From positions 1 to 9,288 of the forward strand of contig JAEWPX010000144.1 of assembly GCA_023399375.1 (NCBI GenBank): a stretch of DNA of 9,288 bases, written 5' to 3'. How positions within the stretch are numbered: the stretch's first letter is position 1; the number at the start of each line of letters is the position of its first letter. Shown one piece after another: positions 1 to 5,708 of the stretch. Origin of the DNA: Pseudomonadota bacterium (lineage in GTDB: Bacteria; Desulfobacterota; Desulfovibrionia; Desulfovibrionales; Desulfovibrionaceae). Below the pieces are notes generated by a model. It was not told where the DNA came from. It was given only the letters and a program-made list of their open reading frames with translations, and did no database searches. Made by a program: the position numbers and the translations under genes.

Positions 1-261
1 GGGCAGGGGCGCGGCATTGGCGACGGACGGCGCAGGGGGCGGCGCGGGCTGCGGCGTCGGCGCGGCCGGCTGCGCCTGGGCCGGTTCGGGACCATCGAAG
101 ATCGCGCCGCTTTCGGTGCGCGTGAACGTGCGGCGCTGTCCGCAGGCCGGGCAGGTGAAGGCCGCCCTGGCCCCGGGCGGCGGTTTGTCCGGGGGAAGCG
201 ACAGCGTATGCCCGCCGCAGGGGCAGGCGACGGCGAGGGCTGCGGCCGCGTTCGGGCTCAT
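1..261 (-). CDS. zinc-ribbon protein, partial (C-terminus outside window)
   Basis: I read 87 codons open to the window edge. The N-terminus carries a zinc-ribbon-like pattern: Cys13-Pro-Cys15-Gly, then Cys37-Pro-Ala-Cys40-Gly, about 20 residues apart, which suits binding one structural zinc. From about residue 58 the protein becomes Ala/Pro/Gln-rich low complexity, the kind of linker that often leads to another domain or a membrane span beyond the window. The start is supported by a GGGGAG Shine-Dalgarno-like run (267-272) five bases upstream, inside the preceding gene. The ATG overlaps the stop of the PilU-like ATPase gene as ATGA, so the two are probably translationally coupled and share an operon. 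I cannot assign a specific function. A small regulatory or scaffold protein tied to pilus retraction is inference from the neighbourhood only. Confidence 0.75.
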   Translation of the reverse strand, partial: MSPNAAAALAVACPCGGHTLSLPPDKPPPGARAAFTCPACGQRRTFTRTESGAIFDGPEPAQAQPAAPTPQPAPPPAPSVANAAPLP

Positions 262-1436
262 GGCGTCTCCCCGGGTTCCGGCGCGGCCGGGCGTTCGAAT
301 TCGAGGCCGGTGATGCCCGAAACGGGCTGGCCGCGCCCGGCCTTGATCGCGTCCAGGGCCCGGGACAGGGCGGCCCGGTCCGCGGCGCGCGAAACGGCCG
401 TCTCCTCGCTGACCACGCCCGCGGCGTAAAGCGCGGCCGTGGCCGCGTCGAAGGAGACCATGCCGTGGGGCTGGCCCTGCTCGATGATGTCGGCAAAGCC
501 GGCGGCGTCGCTTTCGCCGGAAAGGATGCGGTCGCGCACGCGAAGCGTGGCCGCGAGCACCTCCACGGAGGCGGCGCGCCCGCCGCCGATGCGCGGCAGC
601 AGGCGTTGGGCCGCGACGTAGCGCAGGCTCGCGGCCAGGCGCTGGCGGGCCAGACGCTGCTCGCCCGGCGCGAAAAAGGCCAGCAGCCGCTCCACCGCGC
701 CGGCGCAGTCGGCGGTGTGCAGCGTGGCGAACACGAGGTGGCCGGTCTCGGCCGCGCTAAGGGCCGCGTCCACGGTTTCCCGGTCGCGCGCCTCGCCGAC
801 GAGGATGACGTGGGGCGCCTGGCGCAGGGCCGAGCGGATGCCGTCGGCGAAATTGGGGAAGTCCGTGCCGAGCTCGCGCTGGCTGACGATGCCCCGGCCC
901 GGCGCAAACAGGCACTCGACCGGGTCTTCCAGGGTGACCACGTGCACGGCGCGCGCGGCGAGGATGGCGTCGATAACCGCGGCAAGGGTCGTGGACTTGC
1001 CCGAGCCCGTGGCCCCCACCACGAGCACGAGCCCTTCGGCAAGCGCGGTCATGCGCGAAAAAGCCGGCGGCAGCCCGAGCGCCGCAAGCGCGGGCGGCGC
1101 GTCCGGCAGCCGGCGCAGCACCAGCTCCAGGCTGTCGGCGGTGCGGCAGACGTTGACGCGAAAGCGCGCGCCCGAAGGGTGGGCGAGGCTCACGTCGCAG
1201 CCGCCGCGCGCGCGCAGATCGGCGACAAGGCGCGGGTCCGCGCCGGCCACGCCCCGGGCGAGGGCTTCGGTCCGGGCGGGGGTCAGCCGGCCGTCGCACT
1301 GCGGCAGGGCCAGCGGAATCGCGCCGCCGTCCACCAGGGCCATGGGCGGGCTTCCCGCGGCGAAGATGTAGTCCGAGGCCGACGGCGCGGCGGCAAGGGC
1401 CGCGCCAAGGAGCGTGTCGAGAACGAGGCGCGACAT
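258..1436 (-). CDS. PilU-like paralogue of the PilT retraction ATPase
   Basis: This 392-aa protein belongs to the PilT/PilU branch of hexameric secretion ATPases, cytoplasmic motors that drive pilus retraction. Visible motifs in order are Walker A GATGSGKST (141-149), the Asp box VVTLEDPVE (166-174), Walker B HVILVGEARD (209-218) and the His box ETGHLVFATLHTAD (230-243). GATGSGKST rather than GPTGSGKST, and SDYIF near residue 21 in place of SDLHL, are PilU-like traits. The region where PilT has AIRNLIRE reads TLRVRDRILSGE, so that motif is absent, and the C-terminus ends in a Pro/Glu-rich tail. I chose ATG 1436 because the protein begins there with normal family length. An upstream extension in the same frame is only the shadow of pilT. 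It starts five bases after the pilT stop. PilU-type proteins usually assist PilT and depend on it. Confidence 0.88.
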   Translation of the reverse strand: MSRLVLDTLLGAALAAAPSASDYIFAAGSPPMALVDGGAIPLALPQCDGRLTPARTEALARGVAGADPRLVADLRARGGCDVSLAHPSGARFRVNVCRTADSLELVLRRLPDAPPALAALGLPPAFSRMTALAEGLVLVVGATGSGKSTTLAAVIDAILAARAVHVVTLEDPVECLFAPGRGIVSQRELGTDFPNFADGIRSALRQAPHVILVGEARDRETVDAALSAAETGHLVFATLHTADCAGAVERLLAFFAPGEQRLARQRLAASLRYVAAQRLLPRIGGGRAASVEVLAATLRVRDRILSGESDAAGFADIIEQGQPHGMVSFDAATAALYAAGVVSEETAVSRAADRAALSRALDAIKAGRGQPVSGITGLEFERPAAPEPGETP

Positions 1437-1441
1437 GGGGT

Positions 1442-2518
1442 TCAAGTCCCCCGCTCGGCGTTGGCCGGGGCCGCGGCGGCGAAGCGCGCCTTGTTGACCG
1501 CGTTGCGCCAGGCGTCGGCCGGGGCGATGCGCCCGGCGGCGAGGAGTTCGAGCAGGGACTCGTCCAGGGTGCGCATGCCGTTCGCCTTCCCGGTCTCCAT
1601 GACGGAGAAAATTTGAAACACCTTGTTTTCGCGGATGAGGTTGCGCACGGCGGTATTGGCCAGGAGAATCTCCTGGGCGAGAACCCGGCCCGGCGCATCG
1701 GCGCGGGAAAAGAGCATCTGGGAAATCACGGCGCACAGCGATTCGGACAGGGCCGAGCGGATCTGCGCCTGCCGGTCGCCGGGAAAGACGTCGATGATGC
1801 GGTCGATGGTCTTGGCCGCCGAAACGGTGTGCAGGGTGGAAAGGACCAGATGGCCGGTTTCCGCCGCCTCCAGGGCCAGTTCGATGGTCTCCAGATCGCG
1901 CATTTCGCCGACGAGGATGATGTCCGGGTCCTCGCGCAGCGCCCCGCGCAGGGCCGCGGCGAAGGAGCGGGTGTCGCGCCCGACCTCGCGCTGGTTGACC
2001 AGACAGCCCGTGGAGGCGTGCACGAACTCGATGGGGTCCTCGATGGTGATGATGTGGTCGCGGCGGTTGTCCGCGGCGTGGCGCACCATGGCTGCGAGCG
2101 TGGTGGACTTGCCCGAGCCCGTCGGGCCGGTGACGAGCACGAGGCCCTTGGGGCGCATGGCGAGCTCGGCCAGGTTTTCGGGCAGGCCCAGGTCGGCCAG
2201 GGTGGGCACGGTTTCGGGGATGGCGCGAAACGCTGCCGAGACGCCGCGTTCCTGGCGGAAATAGTTGGCGCGCATGCGGCCGATGCCCGGCGCGGCGTAG
2301 GCGAAATCCAGGTCCCCGGTCTCCTCGAAGGTCTTGATCAGCCGTTCCGGCGCGATCTCGTAGAGCAGCGTCTTGAGCTCCTCGATTTCCAGCACCTTGT
2401 ATTTGATGCGCTCCAGCCGGCCGTTTAAGCGCAGCATGGGCTGGGAGCCGCTGGCCAGGTGCAGGTCGGAAGCGCCGGTGTCCTTGAGCATTTTGAAGAA
2501 GGCGTCGATCTGGGCCAT
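1442..2518 (-). CDS. pilT: type IV pilus retraction ATPase PilT
   Basis: This is a 358-aa protein of normal PilT length. PilT is a cytoplasmic hexameric ATPase that depolymerises type IV pili and powers twitching or DNA uptake. The N-terminal PAS-like part contains GASDLHLASG (15-24). It is followed by Walker A GPTGSGKST (131-139), the Asp box IITIEDPIE (156-164), Walker B DIILVGEMRD (199-208) and the His box ETGHLVLSTLHT (220-231). The retraction-specific motif is present as AVRNLIRE (290-297), followed by NKVFQIFSVMETG. The start MAQIDAFF matches the family. The frame stays open upstream to 2881, but that stretch is low-similarity and crosses the divergent promoter region, so I rejected it. 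The gene is first in a leftward operon with the PilU-like gene. Its leader may be structured, described separately. Confidence 0.95.
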   Translation of the reverse strand: MAQIDAFFKMLKDTGASDLHLASGSQPMLRLNGRLERIKYKVLEIEELKTLLYEIAPERLIKTFEETGDLDFAYAAPGIGRMRANYFRQERGVSAAFRAIPETVPTLADLGLPENLAELAMRPKGLVLVTGPTGSGKSTTLAAMVRHAADNRRDHIITIEDPIEFVHASTGCLVNQREVGRDTRSFAAALRGALREDPDIILVGEMRDLETIELALEAAETGHLVLSTLHTVSAAKTIDRIIDVFPGDRQAQIRSALSESLCAVISQMLFSRADAPGRVLAQEILLANTAVRNLIRENKVFQIFSVMETGKANGMRTLDESLLELLAAGRIAPADAWRNAVNKARFAAAAPANAERGT

Positions 2519-2528
2519 GGGACCGCCG

Positions 2529-2570
2529 GGAAGGTTGGGGGTTGCCGACGCCTTCCTCCTAGCACGGAGG
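2529..2570 (-). promoter_or_regulatory. possible structured pilT leader with two mutually exclusive hairpins
   Basis: Read on the minus strand, the leader contains CCTCC, a six-base loop, then GGAGG (plus positions 2566-2570 and 2555-2559). It also contains GGAAGG, a 16-base loop, then CCTTCC (plus positions 2551-2556 and 2529-2534). Both stems are perfect but share bases 2555-2556, so only one can form at a time. The shared segment AGGAGGAAGG is a near-perfect Shine-Dalgarno sequence, yet it sits about 36 bases before the pilT ATG with no start codon at normal spacing. The gap immediately before the ATG has no good ribosome binding site. A translational switch or standby site is inference. 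Short stems are common by chance in GC-rich DNA. Confidence 0.3.
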
Positions 2571-2610
2571 CGGGGGGTTTTGGAATCGTCGGCCCGGCAT
2601 CCGGCCGTTT

Positions 2611-2627
2611 TGGGCACGGCTTTTGTA
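2611..2627 (+). promoter_or_regulatory. weak sigma-54-type promoter candidate
   Basis: The sequence GGGCACG-GCTT-TTGTA aligns with the sigma-54 consensus TGGCACG-N4-TTGCA with correct spacing between the GG (2613-2614) and the downstream G (2625). It differs at the first T and, more seriously, has T instead of the nearly invariant C in the -12 element. If active it would start transcription near 2637 and give a leader of about 220 bases for the rightward operon. Pilus genes are often sigma-54 dependent, which makes it worth listing, but the mismatch keeps confidence low. Confidence 0.2.
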
Positions 2628-2670
2628 GAATCCCGGGCGCGCATCCCCCCTGCGCGGCGCGTGGGGCCGC

Positions 2671-2766
2671 GAAACGGGGAAACATCGGGGCGCGCGGCGA
2701 TGGGCAGGATCGCCGGGAGTTTAACGAAATGAAACGGTCGACGACACATCTTGAAAAAATGAAACG
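2671..2766 (+). repeat. GAAACG elements with 60- and 30-base spacing
   Basis: GAAACG occurs at 2671-2676, 2731-2736 and 2761-2766, that is with start-to-start spacing of exactly 60 and 30 bases. The last two are part of a longer identical 10-mer, AAATGAAACG, at 2727-2736 and 2757-2766. Spacing close to three helical turns would place a bound protein on roughly one face of the DNA. The elements could be operator half-sites for a regulator of either divergent operon, conceivably the adjacent helix-turn-helix protein. This is inference from spacing and position. Confidence 0.35.
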
Positions 2767-2823
2767 CCAACGGGGTGTTTGGATTCCGGGCCGGGTTTTT
2801 TTTTGGCCGTAGCCGACCGTAGA

Positions 2824-2841
2824 TATCGTTAAAGAGCGATA
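2824..2841 (+). repeat. short inverted repeat before the first rightward gene
   Basis: TATCG (2824-2828) and CGATA (2837-2841) form a perfect five-base inverted repeat around TTAAAGAG. The right arm touches the AAGGAG Shine-Dalgarno sequence (2841-2846). It could be a small operator for autoregulation, or a weak hairpin affecting translation. The arms are short enough to be chance. Confidence 0.2.
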
Positions 2842-2855
2842 AGGAGTGCAGGGCG

Positions 2856-3041
2856 ATGCGGGACGATTCGAAAGAGGTCAAGGAGACCTACACGGTGCAG
2901 GAAGTGGCCAGGCTGCTCAAATGCAGCGATCAGACGGTACGCAAGTTCATCAAGGGGCGGTCGCTGCGCGGAGTCAAGGTCGGGCGCGGCTGGCGCATCA
3001 GCCACGACGAAGTGGTGCGCCTGACGCGGTTGCAGGGCTAG
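2856..3041 (+). CDS. small excisionase-type (AlpA/MerR-like) helix-turn-helix DNA-binding protein
   Basis: This 61-aa protein is almost entirely one winged helix-turn-helix domain of the excisionase/helix_turn_helix_17 type. The core runs from YTVQEVARLL (12-21) through the recognition segment CSDQTVRKFIK (23-33) to the wing VGRGWRISHDEV (42-53). That family includes phage excisionases and small transcription regulators, and all bind DNA. The start is well supported: AAGGAG at 2841-2846 lies nine bases before the ATG. It is the first gene of the rightward operon, 31 bases before the PilM-PilN fusion, and it lies directly beside the divergent control region. No integrase, attachment site or other phage gene is present. 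Regulation of the pilus genes is therefore more likely than excision, but this is inferred from context. Confidence 0.85.
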   Translation: MRDDSKEVKETYTVQEVARLLKCSDQTVRKFIKGRSLRGVKVGRGWRISHDEVVRLTRLQG

Positions 3042-3072
3042 ACGGCGAAACGATCGGGAACGGGGACGACGC

Positions 3073-5139
3073 ATGGGCAAGGATGCCGGCATCACGCCGA
3101 ACCAACGGCTCCTGGAGCTGATTCGCAAGCCCGCCGCGGCAGCGGCGGCGTCCGTCGGGGCGACCGCGAGGCCTGTCGAGGCCGTGGCCGCCGGGCGGCG
3201 CGGGCTGTTGGCTGGTTTATTGCCTCGGGGCAAGGCCGCGTGCGTGGGCGTGGACATCTCCCAGACCCATCTCGTGTGCGTGAAGATCCGTGGCCGCGAC
3301 GCCGCGTTCGAGCTGCTCGGCAAGGCGGTGGTGCCCGTGCCCGAGGGCGTCGCGCCGGGCTCCCCGGAGTTCGTGGCCCTGTTGCGCCAGACCCTGTCCG
3401 GGCTGTGCGGCGCGGATCCGTTGCCGCATCTCTGGGCCGCGGTGCAAAGCTCCCGGGCCAACCTCCAGTTCGTCACCATTCCCAAGGTGTCGTCGCGGCA
3501 GGTCAACAACGCCGTGTTCTGGACGGCCAAGAAGGAACTGGGGTTCGACGAGGCCTCGGTGGTGTTCGACTTCGAGCCCCGGGGCGAAGTGGCGGAAAAG
3601 GGCGCGACGAAAATCGGGGCCATGGCCTACACCGCCCCCCGCGACGCCGTGAATGTGGTGCGCGGCGATTTCGCCAAGGCCGGCTTTCCGCTGGCCGGGC
3701 TCACCCTGGAACCCTTCTCGCACCAGAATCTCTTTCGCCGCAAGCTCGTGTCCGGGGCCGGCGCGGCCACGGCCAACCTGCACGTGGGCGCGAACTGGTC
3801 CCGCCTGGAAATATTCAGCAACGGCGACCTGATGTTCGTGCGCGTCATCAAGACCTCCATGGCGGGCATGATCCAGGCCGTGCAGGAGGCCCTGGACGCC
3901 TACCGGCATTCCTCCCCCCAGGCCGCGGCGTCGCCGGGCGAACCGGAATCGGAAGCGGAACCGGCAATGGCCGGGGATGCGTCCGGGGAGGCGGGACTCA
4001 GCCTGTCGCCGGAACTCTCCGGTCCGATGCTGCTCGACCTGGACAACAATGACGTTCCGGGCGGCCTCGTGCTCGACCTCGACGCCGGGCCGGCCGCAGC
4101 GCCCGAGCCCGCGCAGGCGTCGCCGAGCCGGCCGCTGGTGTCGACGGAGCAGGCCCGGGAGGCGTTCGAGGGCATCATTTACGGTTGCGGCGACCTGCCC
4201 GACGATCATCCCGGGGCGGGCCTGGGCCCGGACGAAGTCATGAACATGCTGGAGCCCGTGGCCTCGCGCCTGGTGCGCCAGGTGGAAATGACGCTCAAGC
4301 ATTACCGGGAATCCCTGGGCTACGACGCGGTCACGGGCCTCACGGTCTCCGGGCCGCTCGGGGCCAGTGAAGTGTTCGTGCGCTACATCGGCGAACAGAC
4401 CGGGCTGCCTTGCGCCGCTCTCGACCCCATGGGCGACCGCGTGCCCCCGGCCTGCGCGCCGGGGGGACGGGAAGCGCCCGGCCCGGCCTGGACGCAGGCC
4501 CTGGGGCTGGCGTTTTCCGAGCAGGCCATCACCCCCAATGCCCTGTTCACCTACGTCGCCAAGGCGGCGCAGCGCACTTCGCGCCTGGTGGAGCAATGGA
4601 GCCTGGTCGGCCTGGCGGTGGTGCTTTCGGCCATGGCTTATTTTTCCTTCGACGCCGCGGCTCGGGTCCGGGCGCTGACCGGCGAGCGCGAGGCGATCAA
4701 GCGGGAGCTGGCCGTCCTTGGCGCGGCCGCCGATCCCGGCGGCCTGGCGCGCATGACCGCCGAACTGCGCGCCAAACGCGAAAGCCTGCGCACGTTCGCC
4801 GCCCGCAACAAGGCGGTGGGATTTTTCGAACAGGCCCTGGCCCTGGCCCCGGACGGCGTGGCCCTGGGGTCCGTCACGGGCGAGTTCGGCCCCCCTCCCG
4901 TCACGACCAAGGCCGGCGCGCCGCAACCGGCGCAGCAGACGCCCGGCCGGCTGGTGATCGAGGGCATGGTGACGGGCGACGCCAGGTTGTTCGATTCGTC
5001 CCTGGCCAGCTATGTGGTGGCGCTCGAAGGCTCCCCGCTTTTCGAGGGCGTGTCGGTGAAAAAAAGCGAACTCGAAGCCCTTGAAGGCGGCGCGTCCGGC
5101 CTGCGTTTCGTCATCGGGTGCTCGTTTGCGGGGGAATAG
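3073..5139 (+). CDS. pilM: PilM-PilN fusion (GspL-like) pilus assembly protein
   Basis: This 688-aa protein combines two parts that are usually separate. Residues about 57-482 form a PilM-type actin-like cytoplasmic domain. The first phosphate-loop strand is VGVDISQTHLVCVKI (58-72), IPKVSSRQVNNAVFWTAKKELGF (136-158) is the PilM-typical second segment, and ALGLAF (476-481) is the usual PilM C-terminal strand. A single membrane helix at about 509-526 (SLVGLAVVLSAMAYFSF) follows. Next come a charged coiled-coil-like stretch (530-578) and a periplasmic domain (about 580-685) resembling the ferredoxin-like fold of PilN. This is the GspL layout of type II secretion. Residues 279-358 are an acidic, Ala/Pro-rich insertion inside the actin fold. 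The N-terminal 55 residues are a low-complexity extension. It would bind the motor in the cytoplasm and PilO-like partners in the periplasm. Its stop lies three bases before the PilO-like start. Confidence 0.85.
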   Translation: MGKDAGITPNQRLLELIRKPAAAAAASVGATARPVEAVAAGRRGLLAGLLPRGKAACVGVDISQTHLVCVKIRGRDAAFELLGKAVVPVPEGVAPGSPEFVALLRQTLSGLCGADPLPHLWAAVQSSRANLQFVTIPKVSSRQVNNAVFWTAKKELGFDEASVVFDFEPRGEVAEKGATKIGAMAYTAPRDAVNVVRGDFAKAGFPLAGLTLEPFSHQNLFRRKLVSGAGAATANLHVGANWSRLEIFSNGDLMFVRVIKTSMAGMIQAVQEALDAYRHSSPQAAASPGEPESEAEPAMAGDASGEAGLSLSPELSGPMLLDLDNNDVPGGLVLDLDAGPAAAPEPAQASPSRPLVSTEQAREAFEGIIYGCGDLPDDHPGAGLGPDEVMNMLEPVASRLVRQVEMTLKHYRESLGYDAVTGLTVSGPLGASEVFVRYIGEQTGLPCAALDPMGDRVPPACAPGGREAPGPAWTQALGLAFSEQAITPNALFTYVAKAAQRTSRLVEQWSLVGLAVVLSAMAYFSFDAAARVRALTGEREAIKRELAVLGAAADPGGLARMTAELRAKRESLRTFAARNKAVGFFEQALALAPDGVALGSVTGEFGPPPVTTKAGAPQPAQQTPGRLVIEGMVTGDARLFDSSLASYVVALEGSPLFEGVSVKKSELEALEGGASGLRFVIGCSFAGE

Positions 5140-5142
5140 GCC

Positions 5143-5676
5143 ATGACGCTTGCCGATCTCAAAAGACGCCTGCCCCCCCGCACGTTGGGCTATCTGGTCG
5201 CGGGCGCGCTTTTCGCGGGCGCGTTCCTGGCGCTTTTCATCATCCCCGACAGTCGCGAGGCCAAGGCGTTGGCCGTGGAGATCGGACAACTGCGGGCGTC
5301 GCTCGAGGTGCGCCGCCAGATGCTGCCTGTCGTGCAGTCTCTGAACAAGGTCCGCTCCACGCTGCCGACCGTGGACGCGACGGAGAAACAGGGCCGGCTG
5401 GCCCTGGCCGACGTGGGCCGGCTGGCCGGGATCATGGACGACCTGGCCGCGCCGAGCGGCATGCGCATGACCCGGGTGTCGCCGGACCCCGCGTCCGTGA
5501 CGCGGGACGGGTTGCTCGCGGTACGGCTCGGGCTGCTCGGCGAGCCCGACAAGTTTCGCGAATTTCTGCTGGCTCTTGGCCGTTACGCGCCCCTTGTGCG
5601 CATCGAGACCGTCTCCACGGTGGTGGGCGGCGACGGCCGCGAGTACGCGGTGAAATGCTGGCTGGGCGTGCAATGA
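5143..5676 (+). CDS. pilO: PilO/GspM-like inner-membrane alignment protein
   Basis: This 177-aa protein has a short cytoplasmic N-terminus, one membrane helix at about 15-34 (LGYLVAGALFAGAFLALFII), a charged helical, coiled-coil-like stretch (36-70) and a C-terminal alpha/beta domain (about 98-176). The last contains MRMTRVSPDP, a middle strand LLAVRLGLLGEPDKFREFLLAL and a final VRIETVSTVVGGDGREYAVKCWL. That order is the PilO/GspM ferredoxin-like pattern. Family members dimerise with PilN or GspL in the periplasm. The assignment rests on architecture and position between the PilMN and PilP-like genes rather than on a diagnostic motif. A GGGGG run at 5130-5134 is a plausible ribosome binding site, and the gene follows the upstream stop by three bases. 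Confidence 0.75.
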   Translation: MTLADLKRRLPPRTLGYLVAGALFAGAFLALFIIPDSREAKALAVEIGQLRASLEVRRQMLPVVQSLNKVRSTLPTVDATEKQGRLALADVGRLAGIMDDLAAPSGMRMTRVSPDPASVTRDGLLAVRLGLLGEPDKFREFLLALGRYAPLVRIETVSTVVGGDGREYAVKCWLGVQ

Positions 5677-5708
5677 GCGGGCGTGGCGACAAGCGGGGGC
5701 GACAATGA
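5673..5708 (+). other. possible 11-codon bridging mini-ORF linking PilO-like and PilP-like genes
   Basis: ATG at 5673 overlaps the PilO-like stop as ATGA. It opens an 11-residue frame (MSGRGDKRGRQ) whose own stop at 5706-5708 overlaps the PilP-like start as another ATGA. A terminating ribosome could thus reinitiate, cross the gap and reinitiate again. The peptide is very basic and has no recognised family. The mini-ORF has only a weak ribosome binding site, and two ATGA overlaps can occur by chance. The PilP-like gene has its own GGGGG run at 5695-5699. Confidence 0.25.

Larger units (their letters stand above)
2519..2855. other. divergent intergenic control region between pilT and the pil operon
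   Basis: This stretch of 337 bases holds no gene I believe in. It must contain the promoters for both the leftward pilT operon and the rightward operon beginning at 2856. I see several candidate elements: paired inverted repeats in the pilT leader, three GAAACG elements with 60- and 30-base spacing, a sigma-54-like sequence, a run of nine T at 2796-2804, and a small inverted repeat ahead of the first rightward gene. It is also the most AT-containing part of the window, mainly 2720-2845. I found no convincing sigma-70 -35/-10 pair on either strand. TAGATA at about 2820 is a possible -10 for the rightward operon but lacks a good -35. Confidence 0.7.

Noticed and set aside
1437..1736. Upstream extension of the PilU-like frame over the end of pilT
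   Set aside because: The extra residues are an Arg/Pro/Gly-rich shadow of pilT. MSRLVLDTLL at 1436 gives normal family length and fits the five-base gap after the pilT stop.
2787..2808. Possible intrinsic terminator: GGCC elements flanking a run of nine T
   Set aside because: The T-run lies inside the would-be loop rather than after a stem, the arms are only four bases, and no gene ends here.
2519..2881. Upstream extension of the pilT frame to 2881
   Set aside because: The extension has no similarity to PilT, crosses the divergent control region and would overlap the HTH gene. MAQIDAFF at 2518 is the standard PilT start.
2856..3041. Phage or integrative element suggested by the excisionase-like gene
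   Set aside because: No integrase, attachment repeats, tRNA or composition change is seen, and the gene is embedded in a pilus operon with its own good ribosome binding site.
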